This document shows, one piece after another, positions 1 through 5,754 of a DNA stretch of 46,940 bases. Origin of the DNA: a virus. The stretch is taken from positions 1 through 46,940 of IMG/VR virus record IMGVR_UViG_3300050821_002632. The stretch is one strand, 5' to 3'. Both the position numbers and the translations under genes were made by a program. The notes below the pieces were generated by a model. It did no database searches. It was not told the origin of the DNA and was given only the letters and a program-made list of their open reading frames with translations. The first letter of the stretch is position 1; every line of letters begins with the position of its first letter.

Positions 1-2
1 AG

Positions 3-143
3 CGGTACGATCTTGCCTGCATAGGAAAGATAGAGATTCATCTTCCAAGGAAAGCAGAAAAGTGGCAGTTAGATGGCCTTAAAGATCATGGCTATAGTCT
101 GCTTCCTTTCACGTTTACACCACGAATTTCAGTGAAGAAGTAA
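3..143 (+). CDS. 3' end of a small phage protein, 5' end cut by window edge
   Basis: Forty-six codons are open from the window edge to TAA at 141-143. The peptide runs RYDLACIGKIEI..LPRKAEKW..DHGYSLLPFTFTPRI. The LP..A.....D.G....PF.F pattern matches the C-terminal half of a small phage protein family whose N-terminus begins MKVKVTAxDI. Exactly such an N-terminus starts at 46884 and runs off the other end of the window. I infer that the two pieces are one gene on a circular or permuted genome with a short missing stretch. Function is unknown; it sits in the recombination module. Confidence 0.6.
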   Translation, partial: RYDLACIGKIEIHLPRKAEKWQLDGLKDHGYSLLPFTFTPRISVKK

Positions 144-168
144 ATATCTCAAAGGAGAGAGGTGAACA

Positions 169-723
169 GTGGGATTACTCGATAAGGTACAGAAACAGAA
201 GCGAGGGCCGTGGAACGCAGGGTGGTACTCCTCGGTTGTATCTGAGGAGCTGATCAAAAGAGATGGCAGTATCCAGGCTACTTCCGATTATGAAAGCAGC
301 AAGGGAGATAGCCGGAACCTGTGTCTGATTATCTCCTCCATCAACCAGGGAATGACTCAGACCAACGAGTTCCGCATCAACTACCGTCCTGAGGCGCTGT
401 TTGATGAAGCTCGCAGGAATGAGGTGATAGCGGATCGAGAGAAGAACATGCGGGATCACATCAGCCTGGAGCGCCTCAAGGATGTCGAGGAAGCCTTTGG
501 GACCATCACGCCTAATGGTAATGGCGGGATCGACGCTCACCGGATGATAGGCAGAGAATGTCGAGCTTATCTGGGAGTGTTCCAGAAAGATCCCTCAGGT
601 GGTAAGAATCCCCTGCCAGTCAAGAAGTCGGAGTTCGATAAGCTGACCGAAGAGGAACGCGGGGGGATGTTCAATATGGTTACGCAGGTAGGTCCAGCCA
701 AGGCTGAGGCCAAGAAGCCATAA
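169..723 (+). CDS. Conserved-looking DNA-metabolism module protein (184 aa)
   Basis: The start is GTG at 169, behind a strong AAGGAGAGAGGTG ribosome-binding site. On a circular map it would follow the RecB-like nuclease, the RecT-like gene and the split small gene, a place where phages often carry an ssDNA-binding or DUF669-like accessory protein. The middle and end (RMIGRECRAYLGVFQKDPSGGKNPL) loosely resemble the 'G-R-x-y-l-v...N-v-k' strand pattern of that group. The C-terminus is rich in Lys, Ala and Glu. No catalytic motif is visible. The role is inferred from context; it is otherwise a hypothetical soluble protein. Confidence 0.6.
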   Translation: MGLLDKVQKQKRGPWNAGWYSSVVSEELIKRDGSIQATSDYESSKGDSRNLCLIISSINQGMTQTNEFRINYRPEALFDEARRNEVIADREKNMRDHISLERLKDVEEAFGTITPNGNGGIDAHRMIGRECRAYLGVFQKDPSGGKNPLPVKKSEFDKLTEEERGGMFNMVTQVGPAKAEAKKP

Positions 724-741
724 AGATATGACGATATCCTG

Positions 742-812
742 CTGTGGCAGCCTGCCGCTTGATGGGGCGGTGAGTGAGCACATAACAGTCCATTAGCTCT
801 GGACTGCCACAG
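742..812 (+). other. Two overlapping perfect inverted repeats in a 281-bp gap
   Basis: CTGTGGCAG (742-750) pairs with CTGCCACAG (804-812). Inside its loop lies a second perfect hairpin, CAGTCCA (786-792) / TGGACTG (800-806) with a 7-nt loop. The two stems share bases 804-806, so they are alternative folds. No U-tract follows, so a simple terminator is unlikely. It could be a processing site, an attenuator-like switch or an operator. Confidence 0.5.
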
Positions 813-848
813 TTATCACTTTGTGCCCTTTAAGGGAGAGCAATAGAC

Positions 849-956
849 ATGCCAATGGATGCGGTCCGATATAAAAATCCGAGCAACGTCTGCCCTGACG
901 ACTCGGTGGAGAGTAGGACCAACAAGCCAGATGGTATTCCGAATGCTCTCCAGTAA
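849..956 (+). CDS. Possible 35-aa small protein
   Basis: ATG at 849 follows GGGAGAG with about nine bases of spacing, and the frame closes with TAA at 954-956. The peptide is polar (MPMDAVRYKNPSNVC...) with one Cys and no recognisable motif. It is the only credible reading frame in the 724-1004 gap. It may be non-coding leader sequence instead. Confidence 0.35.
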   Translation: MPMDAVRYKNPSNVCPDDSVESRTNKPDGIPNALQ

Positions 957-1004
957 AGGGCCATCCGAGTCTGCGAGGATGATCGTGGTAGATAGGAGAA
1001 GTAG

Positions 1005-1391
1005 ATGATCGAAGAAACGATTAAGCAGTTGGCCGAGAAGGCTGCCGCTGAATCATCATTCGATAACCGTGAGCACATTGCACAGACGATAGAGCGCGTA
1101 TTCACCCCCGCCATCCGCGAGTTAGGACCGTGCGGAAAGCATCCGAAGATGTTCTGGGTTGAGGGAACTGGCCGAGGAAAGTATGCAACCTACGATCACT
1201 GTACCGTCTGCGCCGACAATGCGGCTCAAGTGGCTGCGGCGCTGCGGGAAGCGGCTGAAATTGTAAGCAATGGCGTTAAGGCCACTTACACCACTTCAGG
1301 AGTTGCTAATCAAACAACACTCCTTGAGATTAGAGACGCCATTCTCTCCCTCATCCCCGACCCCTCGGCGCTCGATAGGAGGAAGCCGTGA
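1005..1391 (+). CDS. Hypothetical protein (128 aa), first gene of small-gene operon
   Basis: ATG at 1005 follows a GATAGGAGAAGTAG ribosome-binding site. The N-terminal 40 residues are helical and acidic. The centre has C..H and CTVC residues (PCGKHPKMFW ... YDHCTVCADNA) that may bind a metal, followed by an Ala/Glu-rich helix. The stop overlaps the next GTG start as GTGA, so the pair is probably translationally coupled. I do not recognise the family. It opens a chain of coupled small genes that runs to 4460. Confidence 0.65.
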   Translation: MIEETIKQLAEKAAAESSFDNREHIAQTIERVFTPAIRELGPCGKHPKMFWVEGTGRGKYATYDHCTVCADNAAQVAAALREAAEIVSNGVKATYTTSGVANQTTLLEIRDAILSLIPDPSALDRRKP

Positions 1392-1663
1392 GCTATTCAT
1401 GCAACCACTGTGGTCTGACCTCGGATAGCCAGACGAGAATAACTGAGCACATAAAACGACATCATGGCTCGGGTGATCAAGCCGACCTCGATAAGCGGAT
1501 CGCGCAGGAGCGTCACGATACGCAACTCGAAGAATTGAAGTGGTTCAAGATGCGCCTACATCAATTCTCGGAGCGTAAAGGGCACGAACACGCACTATTC
1601 TTCCTGCGAAGTACGGTAGACGAGCGCATCGCCAACTTACAAGCAGCCCTGGGGAAGGAATGA
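1388..1663 (+). CDS. C2H2 zinc-finger small protein (91 aa)
   Basis: The start is GTG at 1388, in a 4-base overlap with the previous stop. Residues 5-26 form a classical C2H2 finger: Cys5-x2-Cys8-x12-His21-x3-His25, with another His at 26. The rest (residues 35-91) is a charged, probably helical region. C2H2 fingers are common in eukaryotic DNA-binding proteins and sporadic in bacteria (the Ros/MucR type) and their phages. A nucleic-acid-binding or regulatory role is inferred. The TGA overlaps the next ATG (ATGA). Confidence 0.75.
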   Translation: MSYSCNHCGLTSDSQTRITEHIKRHHGSGDQADLDKRIAQERHDTQLEELKWFKMRLHQFSERKGHEHALFFLRSTVDERIANLQAALGKE

Positions 1664-1854
1664 GACGGTATAGATGCTGGCTGGATGAGGATGGAAAACA
1701 TATTTGGTTCAGTCACAAGTGCGTATCTGGCGAAGAAACAACGTGGCTTCCGTCCACATGGAAAGTTGGAGATAACGATCAGGTAAATCCCTCAATTGTG
1801 TGCAATGCCTGCGGATTCCACGAAATAGTACGTCTCACTGGAGAGAGCCAATGA
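1660..1854 (+). CDS. Small zinc-ribbon-like protein (64 aa), possibly DUF6527-like
   Basis: The start is ATG at 1660 in an ATGA overlap. The peptide contains HIWFSHKC, W-PSTW-V-D and PSIVCNACGFHEIV. This order (His/Cys, Trp, P-S, C-x2-C, then a short strand) recalls the phage DUF6527 group, but the match is weak and by eye. Three or four Cys/His residues could hold one metal ion. Function is unknown. Confidence 0.65.
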   Translation: MRRYRCWLDEDGKHIWFSHKCVSGEETTWLPSTWKVGDNDQVNPSIVCNACGFHEIVRLTGESQ

Positions 1855-1967
1855 AGCTCTGCAAAGAATGCGGTCAGCCGACCAAGGTAGGCAGGCACAA
1901 GAAAGACGAGTATCAACATGCGAGTGGTTGCCCTAAGGTACCAAGGCCGAAGCGGGAACGAAAGTGA
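1851..1967 (+). CDS. 38-aa Cys/His basic peptide
   Basis: The start is ATG at 1851 in an ATGA overlap with the upstream stop. The frame ends at TGA 1965-1967, which overlaps the next GTG. The peptide is MKLCKECGQPT...H...ASGCPK, with C-x2-C at 4-7, a His near 23 and Cys 27, followed by a Lys/Arg-rich tail. It looks like a minimal zinc knuckle that could bind nucleic acid. Coupling on both sides supports it as a real gene despite its size. Confidence 0.6.
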   Translation: MKLCKECGQPTKVGRHKKDEYQHASGCPKVPRPKRERK

Positions 1968-2197
1968 GCCGCTATCTAATCATCGTTTATGACAAGCAGC
2001 ACGTTTGCGTGAATCGCCTGAAATCGGGCCAAGTTCCACCGGCATCGCTCGAAGTCGAGGATGTGCTCTGCGAAGGTTCGAGCTTCGATGATGTGGTGAG
2101 GGCTTTAGAAGAAGCGTTTACAGCGGAAATGAACCCCGAGCAAATAAACGAGCGCAGTACGACCGCGCAGCTAAAGCAGTCTAAGTTGGAGCCGTAA
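1964..2197 (+). CDS. Hypothetical protein (77 aa)
   Basis: The start is GTG at 1964 (GTGA overlap). The N-terminal 55 residues alternate strand and helix (SRYLIIVYDKQH ... ASLEVEDVLCEG...VVRALEEAF), suggesting a small alpha/beta domain. The C-terminal 20 residues are polar. There is no metal motif, unlike its neighbours. The next gene starts 27 bases later behind its own ribosome-binding site. Confidence 0.55.
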   Translation: MSRYLIIVYDKQHVCVNRLKSGQVPPASLEVEDVLCEGSSFDDVVRALEEAFTAEMNPEQINERSTTAQLKQSKLEP

Positions 2198-2224
2198 GGC
2201 AGCCCTGGAGGGGAAGGTGACGGG

Positions 2225-2383
2225 ATGAAGCCTCGCGGTGAATGTCAGGAGTGCCACAAGACGTTTGAGTTGAGTCCGTGGAACGGATTGATTCCAGCGC
2301 ACCGTAATCCTGGAGACAAATATAGTTGCCCCGGAAGCGGAACACCATCGGTGGAGCGCAAGTCCTTGGAGGAAAGGAAATGA
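2225..2383 (+). CDS. 52-aa zinc-knuckle peptide
   Basis: ATG at 2225 follows GGAGGGGAAGGTGACGGG. The sequence has GECQECHKTFEL (C-x2-C-H) and a later SCPGSG, so three Cys and one or two His could bind a metal. It ends ERKSLEERK, the same ending as the next gene, because both genes carry copies of a 32-bp repeat across the stop, ribosome-binding site and next start. The TGA at 2381 overlaps ATG 2380. Confidence 0.6.
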   Translation: MKPRGECQECHKTFELSPWNGLIPAHRNPGDKYSCPGSGTPSVERKSLEERK

Positions 2384-2385
2384 GC
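2354..2385 (+). repeat. 32-bp direct repeat, copy 1, at a gene junction
   Basis: The 32 bases beginning GAGCGCAAGTCCTTGGAGG recur without mismatch at 2521-2552, 167 bases downstream. Each copy encodes the last residues ERKSLEERK of one gene. It also supplies GGAGGAAAGG as ribosome-binding site and the ATGAGC start of the next gene. Confidence 0.95.
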
Positions 2386-2550
2386 GAAGCCCCTGCAAAG
2401 TCGCAAGAAAAGGTAGGATGCCGAATCAATATCACGATTGACGACATTGGCACTAACCGCGAATTTGTGGCCGAGTTCCTGAAACTGTGCGCTCGATTCT
2501 ACCCATTCGCCCAAATACCTGAGCGCAAGTCCTTGGAGGAAAGGAAATGA
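2380..2550 (+). CDS. Hypothetical protein (56 aa)
   Basis: The start is ATG at 2380, behind GGAGGAAAGG and overlapping the previous TGA. The core, CRINITIDDIGTNREFVAEFLKLCARFYP, looks like a strand followed by an amphipathic helix. It ends in the repeat-encoded ERKSLEERK. An upstream ATG at 2326 in the same frame would lie inside the previous gene and has no ribosome-binding site. Family not recognised. Confidence 0.6.
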   Translation: MSEAPAKSQEKVGCRINITIDDIGTNREFVAEFLKLCARFYPFAQIPERKSLEERK

Positions 2551-2552
2551 GC
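2521..2552 (+). repeat. 32-bp direct repeat, copy 2, at a gene junction
   Basis: This is an exact copy of 2354-2385, again spanning the end of one gene, the ribosome-binding site and the start of the next. The unit is a complete translational-coupling cassette, so duplication here moves or copies the signal that drives the following gene. Confidence 0.95.
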
Positions 2553-2738
2553 AACGCGACTGAAATAGTTCACTGGCCCGGTAAGGATACTCCTGCTTGC
2601 GCCGTGCACGCCGCGAAGTTAATAAAGCTAGGTACGTTCATGGGATTCGCGGTCTCTTCTACGCCGTGGCCTGCCGGGGGAGTCTGCACGAACTGCGAGA
2701 ACGAAGCCGCAACGCGGGACCGGAAAGGATCATCGTGA
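2547..2738 (+). CDS. Hypothetical protein with C-terminal CxxC (63 aa)
   Basis: The start is ATG at 2547 (ATGA overlap). The peptide reads ATEIVHWPGKDTPACAVHAAKLIK ... GGVCTNCENEA. His-x-Cys-x2-His in the first third and C-x2-C in the last third could form one zinc site. The stop TGA at 2736-2738 overlaps the next GTG. Confidence 0.6.
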   Translation: MSNATEIVHWPGKDTPACAVHAAKLIKLGTFMGFAVSSTPWPAGGVCTNCENEAATRDRKGSS

Positions 2739-2917
2739 GCGACAAGCGGAAGCCAAAGAGGATACTCGCAGCCATCGCAGCATCTAAGAATCGCATTGCT
2801 GCAGAGCGTGATAAGCTGCGCGACCTAATCAGCGATGTCGAGGAGATTTGTACGGATGCCGACGATGCCGTGGAGCAGTTGAACGACGCACTGGAAGTTC
2901 TGAGCAGGTATCTATGA
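2735..2917 (+). CDS. Small helical protein (60 aa)
   Basis: The start is GTG at 2735, in a GTGA overlap with the upstream stop. A longer in-frame reading from 2597 would run through the previous gene and is not preferred. The product is basic at the N-terminus (SDKRKPKR), then a long helix with heptad-like hydrophobics (LRDLISDVEEI...VEQLNDALEVLSRYL), probably a coiled coil. Function is unknown. Confidence 0.55.
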   Translation: MSDKRKPKRILAAIAASKNRIAAERDKLRDLISDVEEICTDADDAVEQLNDALEVLSRYL

Positions 2918-3171
2918 CCACCGACAAGTTCGCGGCGATAGAGCGGTGTCTCGGGATGCTCCACTGCGCCTATGGAGATACAGTGAATGAGCCTCTTGCT
3001 CACTCCGAACTCTCCGCAGCGCGGGAGCGGGAAGCGAAGTATCGGGAGCTCGCCTTAGCCGCCCTACGCGTTCTGAATTGCCAGGTAGATTGGAGAGATC
3101 ATGCGGAGTGCCGAGAAGAATTATGGAAGGCATACGCCGCCGCTTGCACCAAGATGGGAGGCTCAGAGTGA
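2914..3171 (+). CDS. Hypothetical helical protein (85 aa)
   Basis: The start is ATG at 2914, overlapping the previous TGA. The product is mostly helical (FAAIERCLGMLHCAYG; AREREAKYRELALAALRVL; HAECREELWKAYAAACTKMG) with four scattered Cys but no tight metal knuckle. It ends GSE, encoded by a 12-nt segment (GGCTCAGAGTGA) that recurs at the end of the next gene. Confidence 0.55.
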   Translation: MTTDKFAAIERCLGMLHCAYGDTVNEPLAHSELSAAREREAKYRELALAALRVLNCQVDWRDHAECREELWKAYAAACTKMGGSE

Positions 3172-3353
3172 GCCGCAAGCCCTACGTTTGCCACGCCTGC
3201 CGACATGAGATGCACAGTTTGTGTGCCTCGGACCTAGACCCTAAGAGGGTCTGCACCTGCGACAAAATGTGGCATATGCAAATCACCATCACGGGCACGA
3301 TGCAAAAGTTCAAGGGGACTGAGTGGATTCCAGCGCGGGAGGGCTCAGAGTGA
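3168..3353 (+). CDS. Small Cys/His-rich protein (61 aa)
   Basis: The start is GTG at 3168 (GTGA overlap). The sequence VCHACRHEMHSLC...CTCDKMWHMQ carries C-x2-C, three nearby His residues and C-x-C, enough ligands for one or two metal ions. Its last residues, REGSE, and the 12 nt encoding the end match the previous gene, suggesting duplication or recombination at gene ends. Confidence 0.55.
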   Translation: MSRKPYVCHACRHEMHSLCASDLDPKRVCTCDKMWHMQITITGTMQKFKGTEWIPAREGSE

Positions 3354-3379
3354 AGCTGACAGCGGAGCGAAAGATATGA
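3350..3379 (+). CDS. Nine-codon linker reading frame
   Basis: GTG at 3350 overlaps the previous TGA, and its own TGA (3377-3379) overlaps the next ATG at 3376. The peptide would be MKLTAERKI. It probably serves only to carry ribosomes from one gene to the next. Chance is a fair alternative. Confidence 0.3.
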   Translation: MKLTAERKI

Positions 3380-3684
3380 GCTGCGACGAACACTACGACT
3401 GCAGAGAGTGCAGCAATGCCCTCGACGAAGCTATACGTGCGGCTACTGCCGACCTCACCCAGCGCCTTGCCGACACGAAGGGGCATCTGCGATGGGCGTT
3501 GGAGCATTCAACCGCAATTCAGCATGATCCTATGGCGTGGTACCCGATCTATATTTGCACGTTTTGCGAAGGACGAGGGGAAGAGGAGCGGCGCATTGAG
3601 ATAGGAGACGCAGACCCAAACACTGTGAAGCATAAGTCAGAATGCCCGTACATTGCAGCCCAGGAGGCCAGCAAAGATGATTAG
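3376..3684 (+). CDS. Zinc-binding-like protein (102 aa)
   Basis: The start is ATG at 3376. An N-terminal CDEHYDCRECSNA (C-x6-C-x2-C) is followed by a helix (LDEAIRAATADLTQRLADTKGHLRWAL). A second Cys group follows, YICTFCEGRG...KHKSECP. This gives two potential metal sites flanking a coiled-coil-like helix. The stop overlaps the next gene by eight bases. Family not recognised. Confidence 0.6.
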   Translation: MSCDEHYDCRECSNALDEAIRAATADLTQRLADTKGHLRWALEHSTAIQHDPMAWYPIYICTFCEGRGEEERRIEIGDADPNTVKHKSECPYIAAQEASKDD

Positions 3685-3970
3685 CGATGATGAATTGCTA
3701 GGATTGGATAGACCTCCCAAGCCCACCTACGAGGAACTGGAGCAGCGCCTTGCCGCGAGTGAGGAGCGCAAAAAGGAAATCATCAATGAACTCGATAAGC
3801 GAATGGGCGAAATTGGGAAACTGGAGCGCGAGCTAGCCGAACTGCGCCAGCAATCCCTAAAAGATAGGAAGGCCAAGCGAGAGGAGTTCCATAAAGCTAT
3901 GAAGAGAGCTGGTGTGCAAGGATTGATGATTGCCAAAGTGTTCGCAATGCTCACCGGAGTAAAAGCATGA
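3677..3970 (+). CDS. Coiled-coil protein upstream of lysozyme (97 aa)
   Basis: ATG at 3677 follows CAGGAGGCCAGCAAAG. Residues 18-75 are an almost continuous charged helix with heptads (YEELEQRLAASEERKKEI...LERELAELRQQ). A short hydrophobic end follows (GLMIAKVFAMLTGVKA). This could be a virion-associated or lysis-accessory coiled coil, but no family is evident. Its TGA overlaps the lysozyme ATG, so the two are probably co-translated. Confidence 0.6.
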   Translation: MISDDELLGLDRPPKPTYEELEQRLAASEERKKEIINELDKRMGEIGKLERELAELRQQSLKDRKAKREEFHKAMKRAGVQGLMIAKVFAMLTGVKA

Positions 3971-4353
3971 ACTCTCTCGAATCCGTAGCTGACGCCATCA
4001 TGTCCTTTGAAGGCTGGAAGCCTGGTACCAAGTCTTATATCAACCGTAATCCGGGAAATCTTCGAAGTGCCAATGAGGATTACTTGGTGTATCAATCCTT
4101 GGTATATGGGTATCAGGCATTATTAGAGGATCTCACCGCTAAGTTTACCGGCCATACTCATAGCGGCCTGACACCCGATAGCACGCTATTCGATCTGATG
4201 GCGGTCTACAGTCCATCAGCAGATGGTAATCCCACTACAGCCTATGCTCAGTTCATTGCTAATTGGTGTACCAAGGCGTTGGGGATTCAGGTTACGCCGG
4301 CTACCAAGCTAAAGGATATATGGAGCCCTGCTGCTCCGGTAACAGTTCTATGA
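3967..4353 (+). CDS. Lysozyme-like muramidase / endolysin (128 aa)
   Basis: The start is ATG at 3967 (ATGA overlap). The fold signature is the phage lysozyme-like domain: an N-terminal helix with candidate catalytic Glu15 (IMSFEGW), the NRNPGNLR motif at 26-33, a YGYQALLEDL helix, and a C-terminal YAQFIANWC...LGI region. Proteins with this NPGNLR motif cleave peptidoglycan and occur as endolysins or as virion muramidases. There is no signal peptide, so export would need a holin. The 36-aa membrane peptide just downstream is the obvious partner. Family call is fairly firm; endolysin versus virion enzyme is open. Confidence 0.8.
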   Translation: MNSLESVADAIMSFEGWKPGTKSYINRNPGNLRSANEDYLVYQSLVYGYQALLEDLTAKFTGHTHSGLTPDSTLFDLMAVYSPSADGNPTTAYAQFIANWCTKALGIQVTPATKLKDIWSPAAPVTVL

Positions 4354-4460
4354 TACTAGCAATAGAGATAACCTTAATCATTTTGGCAGCGGCAGAAGGT
4401 GTTAAGGGAATATGCCTACTCTGCATGTTCATTAGGGACATCAAATCGAAGCGTATCTAG
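4350..4460 (+). CDS. 36-aa single-helix membrane peptide, holin candidate
   Basis: The start is ATG at 4350, overlapping the lysozyme stop (ATGA). The sequence MILAIEITLIILAAAEGVKGICLLCMFIRDIKSKRI is one transmembrane helix followed by a basic tail, the layout of very small holins or pinholin-like peptides. Its TAG (4458-4460) overlaps the stop of the converging gene on the other strand. A holin role is inferred from position only. Confidence 0.5.
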   Translation: MILAIEITLIILAAAEGVKGICLLCMFIRDIKSKRI

Positions 4461-5449
4461 TTCCAGCTATTCCCCTTCTGCACTACCGCTCCATTCATCG
4501 GAGACGGCCAACTATCCTGATTGAAAGCCTTCTTTCCATTACCATTGGACATATTATTGGTTACTGCCGCATCTACCGGAGTACTGGAGTTGATGAAGTA
4601 CAGGCAGAAACAGATTCCGTCTCCGGCATTCCCGTTAGTGGTCACATGATCAATAACCAACCCCTTGATGAACTGTCCCGGTATGGGATTTCCCTGTCCC
4701 GGCCCATTTGGTTCCACGTCAATCCCATCGGCTATCCCACCAGCTAGGTTCCTGGCTCCGTTGAAGGAACTGTACTCGATCAAGGTACTGGTAGTCTTAT
4801 CGGTGACACTGAGGCCATTCCTTAGAGGGTTGGTAGAGACTACGTTCTTGACATGAGTTCCTGTCGATCCATTCCCGATATAGATAGAGTCCTCTCCGCA
4901 CTTATCGAAGCGTAGTCCAGTGATGATCGTATTGCTGGACGTTCCAATCCACACACAGTTATTCTGAATATTCCCCTGAGCGAAGGTCAGCGGCATCGTA
5001 ACCAGCCAAGCGTTTGGTCCACCGCTACCCGTTAGAGTGATATTCTGATTCCCGGAGATAGCAAACATATGGGACCAGCCGGTATAGGCGGCATAATCAG
5101 TGGTAATGGCTCCATCATCTCCGCAAATATCCGCTCCCGATGGCAAGGTAGAAGTAGCCAATCGATAGGTTCCCGCAACCAGCTCTACCGGCCCCTTGGC
5201 TGCTGCGGCATAGAGAGCCGGCTGATCGTTACCGCCTGTCGGCGTAAACTTAGTCCGAGCAGGTGGAGGACAGGACCATACTGGAGGCACATTCGGACAG
5301 GTCACTACCGTTCCGGTTAGCGTACATCCCGCAGGGATGGTGATGTTTACCGGTGGAGGAGTCACCGGAGGAACGGTTACGGGTACGCTTTGCTGTGCCG
5401 CCAGCGGACTGGCTATCAAGAGCAGTGGTATCAGTTTCCAGAATCGCAT
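4457..5449 (-). CDS. Secreted right-handed beta-helix protein (about 330 aa)
   Basis: I place the start at ATG 5449, five bases after GAGAGG; a TTG at 5461 overlaps that ribosome-binding site. Residues 1-18 are a Sec signal peptide (MRFWKLIPLLLIASPLAAQQ). A Pro/Val/Thr-rich linker with four Cys follows, then parallel-beta-helix repeats (NITLTGSGG, NTIITGLRFDKCGEDSIYIG, GLVIDHVTTNGNAGDGI) as in pectate-lyase-like depolymerases. Virion tailspikes normally lack signal peptides, so this product may act outside the host cell or be surface displayed. It is the last gene of the long leftward operon. Confidence 0.7.
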   Translation of the reverse strand: MRFWKLIPLLLIASPLAAQQSVPVTVPPVTPPPVNITIPAGCTLTGTVVTCPNVPPVWSCPPPARTKFTPTGGNDQPALYAAAAKGPVELVAGTYRLATSTLPSGADICGDDGAITTDYAAYTGWSHMFAISGNQNITLTGSGGPNAWLVTMPLTFAQGNIQNNCVWIGTSSNTIITGLRFDKCGEDSIYIGNGSTGTHVKNVVSTNPLRNGLSVTDKTTSTLIEYSSFNGARNLAGGIADGIDVEPNGPGQGNPIPGQFIKGLVIDHVTTNGNAGDGICFCLYFINSSTPVDAAVTNNMSNGNGKKAFNQDSWPSPMNGAVVQKGNSWN

Positions 5450-5534
5450 GTGACCTCTCAATCTGTAGATCCAGTTCCTTCGCCAATCTGCGAAGGAGTT
5501 GCTCGATACGAAGAAGTTGATCGTCGGTTTTCAA
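5250..5534 (-). CDS. Possible small coiled-coil protein overlapping the beta-helix gene
   Basis: TTG at 5534 overlaps the preceding TGA as TTGA, the same junction type as at 6476. The N-terminal 30 residues (KTDDQLLRIEQLLRRLAKELDLQIER) are a good amphipathic heptad helix and fill an otherwise empty 82-bp gap. The remaining frame lies inside the beta-helix gene and is low complexity, so only the N-terminus argues for coding. An ATG at 5573 in the same frame would add a hydrophobic segment. Confidence 0.4.
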   Translation of the reverse strand: MKTDDQLLRIEQLLRRLAKELDLQIERSHAILETDTTALDSQSAGGTAKRTRNRSSGDSSTGKHHHPCGMYANRNGSDLSECASSMVLSSTCSD

Positions 5535-5696
5535 AAGAATGTTGATAAGGTAAGAAAGAACATACCACACCATCCAACTCTGGCCCTATAAGGTTCCACC
5601 GGAGCCAGCCATCCGAATCCTGCAATGGCGAATAGTACTAGAGCCAGTACAACAAATATGAGATGTAACGGAGCCTCATTGTGTTGAGTGAACATG
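5531..5696 (-). pseudogene. Two-helix small membrane protein with an apparent frameshift
   Basis: ATG at 5696 has an ideal AGGAGG (6-base spacing) and reads MFTQHNEAPLHLIFVVLAL. It then goes out of frame and stops. The next frame continues VLFAIAGFGWLAP...RVGWCGMFFLTLSTFF to TGA 5531-5533. Joined by a +1 step near CTT-AGT-A (about 5643-5637), they form a two-transmembrane protein like small phage membrane proteins of the 'LHLI..LALV.F..A' type. A shorter unshifted version could start at ATG 5680 (49 aa) but is 22 bases from the ribosome-binding site. Assembly error, mutation or programmed shift cannot be told apart. Confidence 0.5.
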
Positions 5697-5754
5697 GATA
5701 TCCTCCTGCTGATTAGAGTACCGGAAGGGCTACCGAGGGTCTGTTCCGTTCAGG

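Noticed and set aside
2326-2379. Longer start (ATG 2326) for the 56-aa protein
   Set aside because: It lies inside the 52-aa upstream gene without a ribosome-binding site, whereas ATG 2380 has GGAGGAAAGG and an ATGA overlap.
4457-5573. Rz/Rz1-type nested spanin pair
   Set aside because: The inner gene has a signal peptide but no lipobox and encodes a 330-aa beta-helix. The outer frame's membrane segment depends on an unlikely start at 5573.
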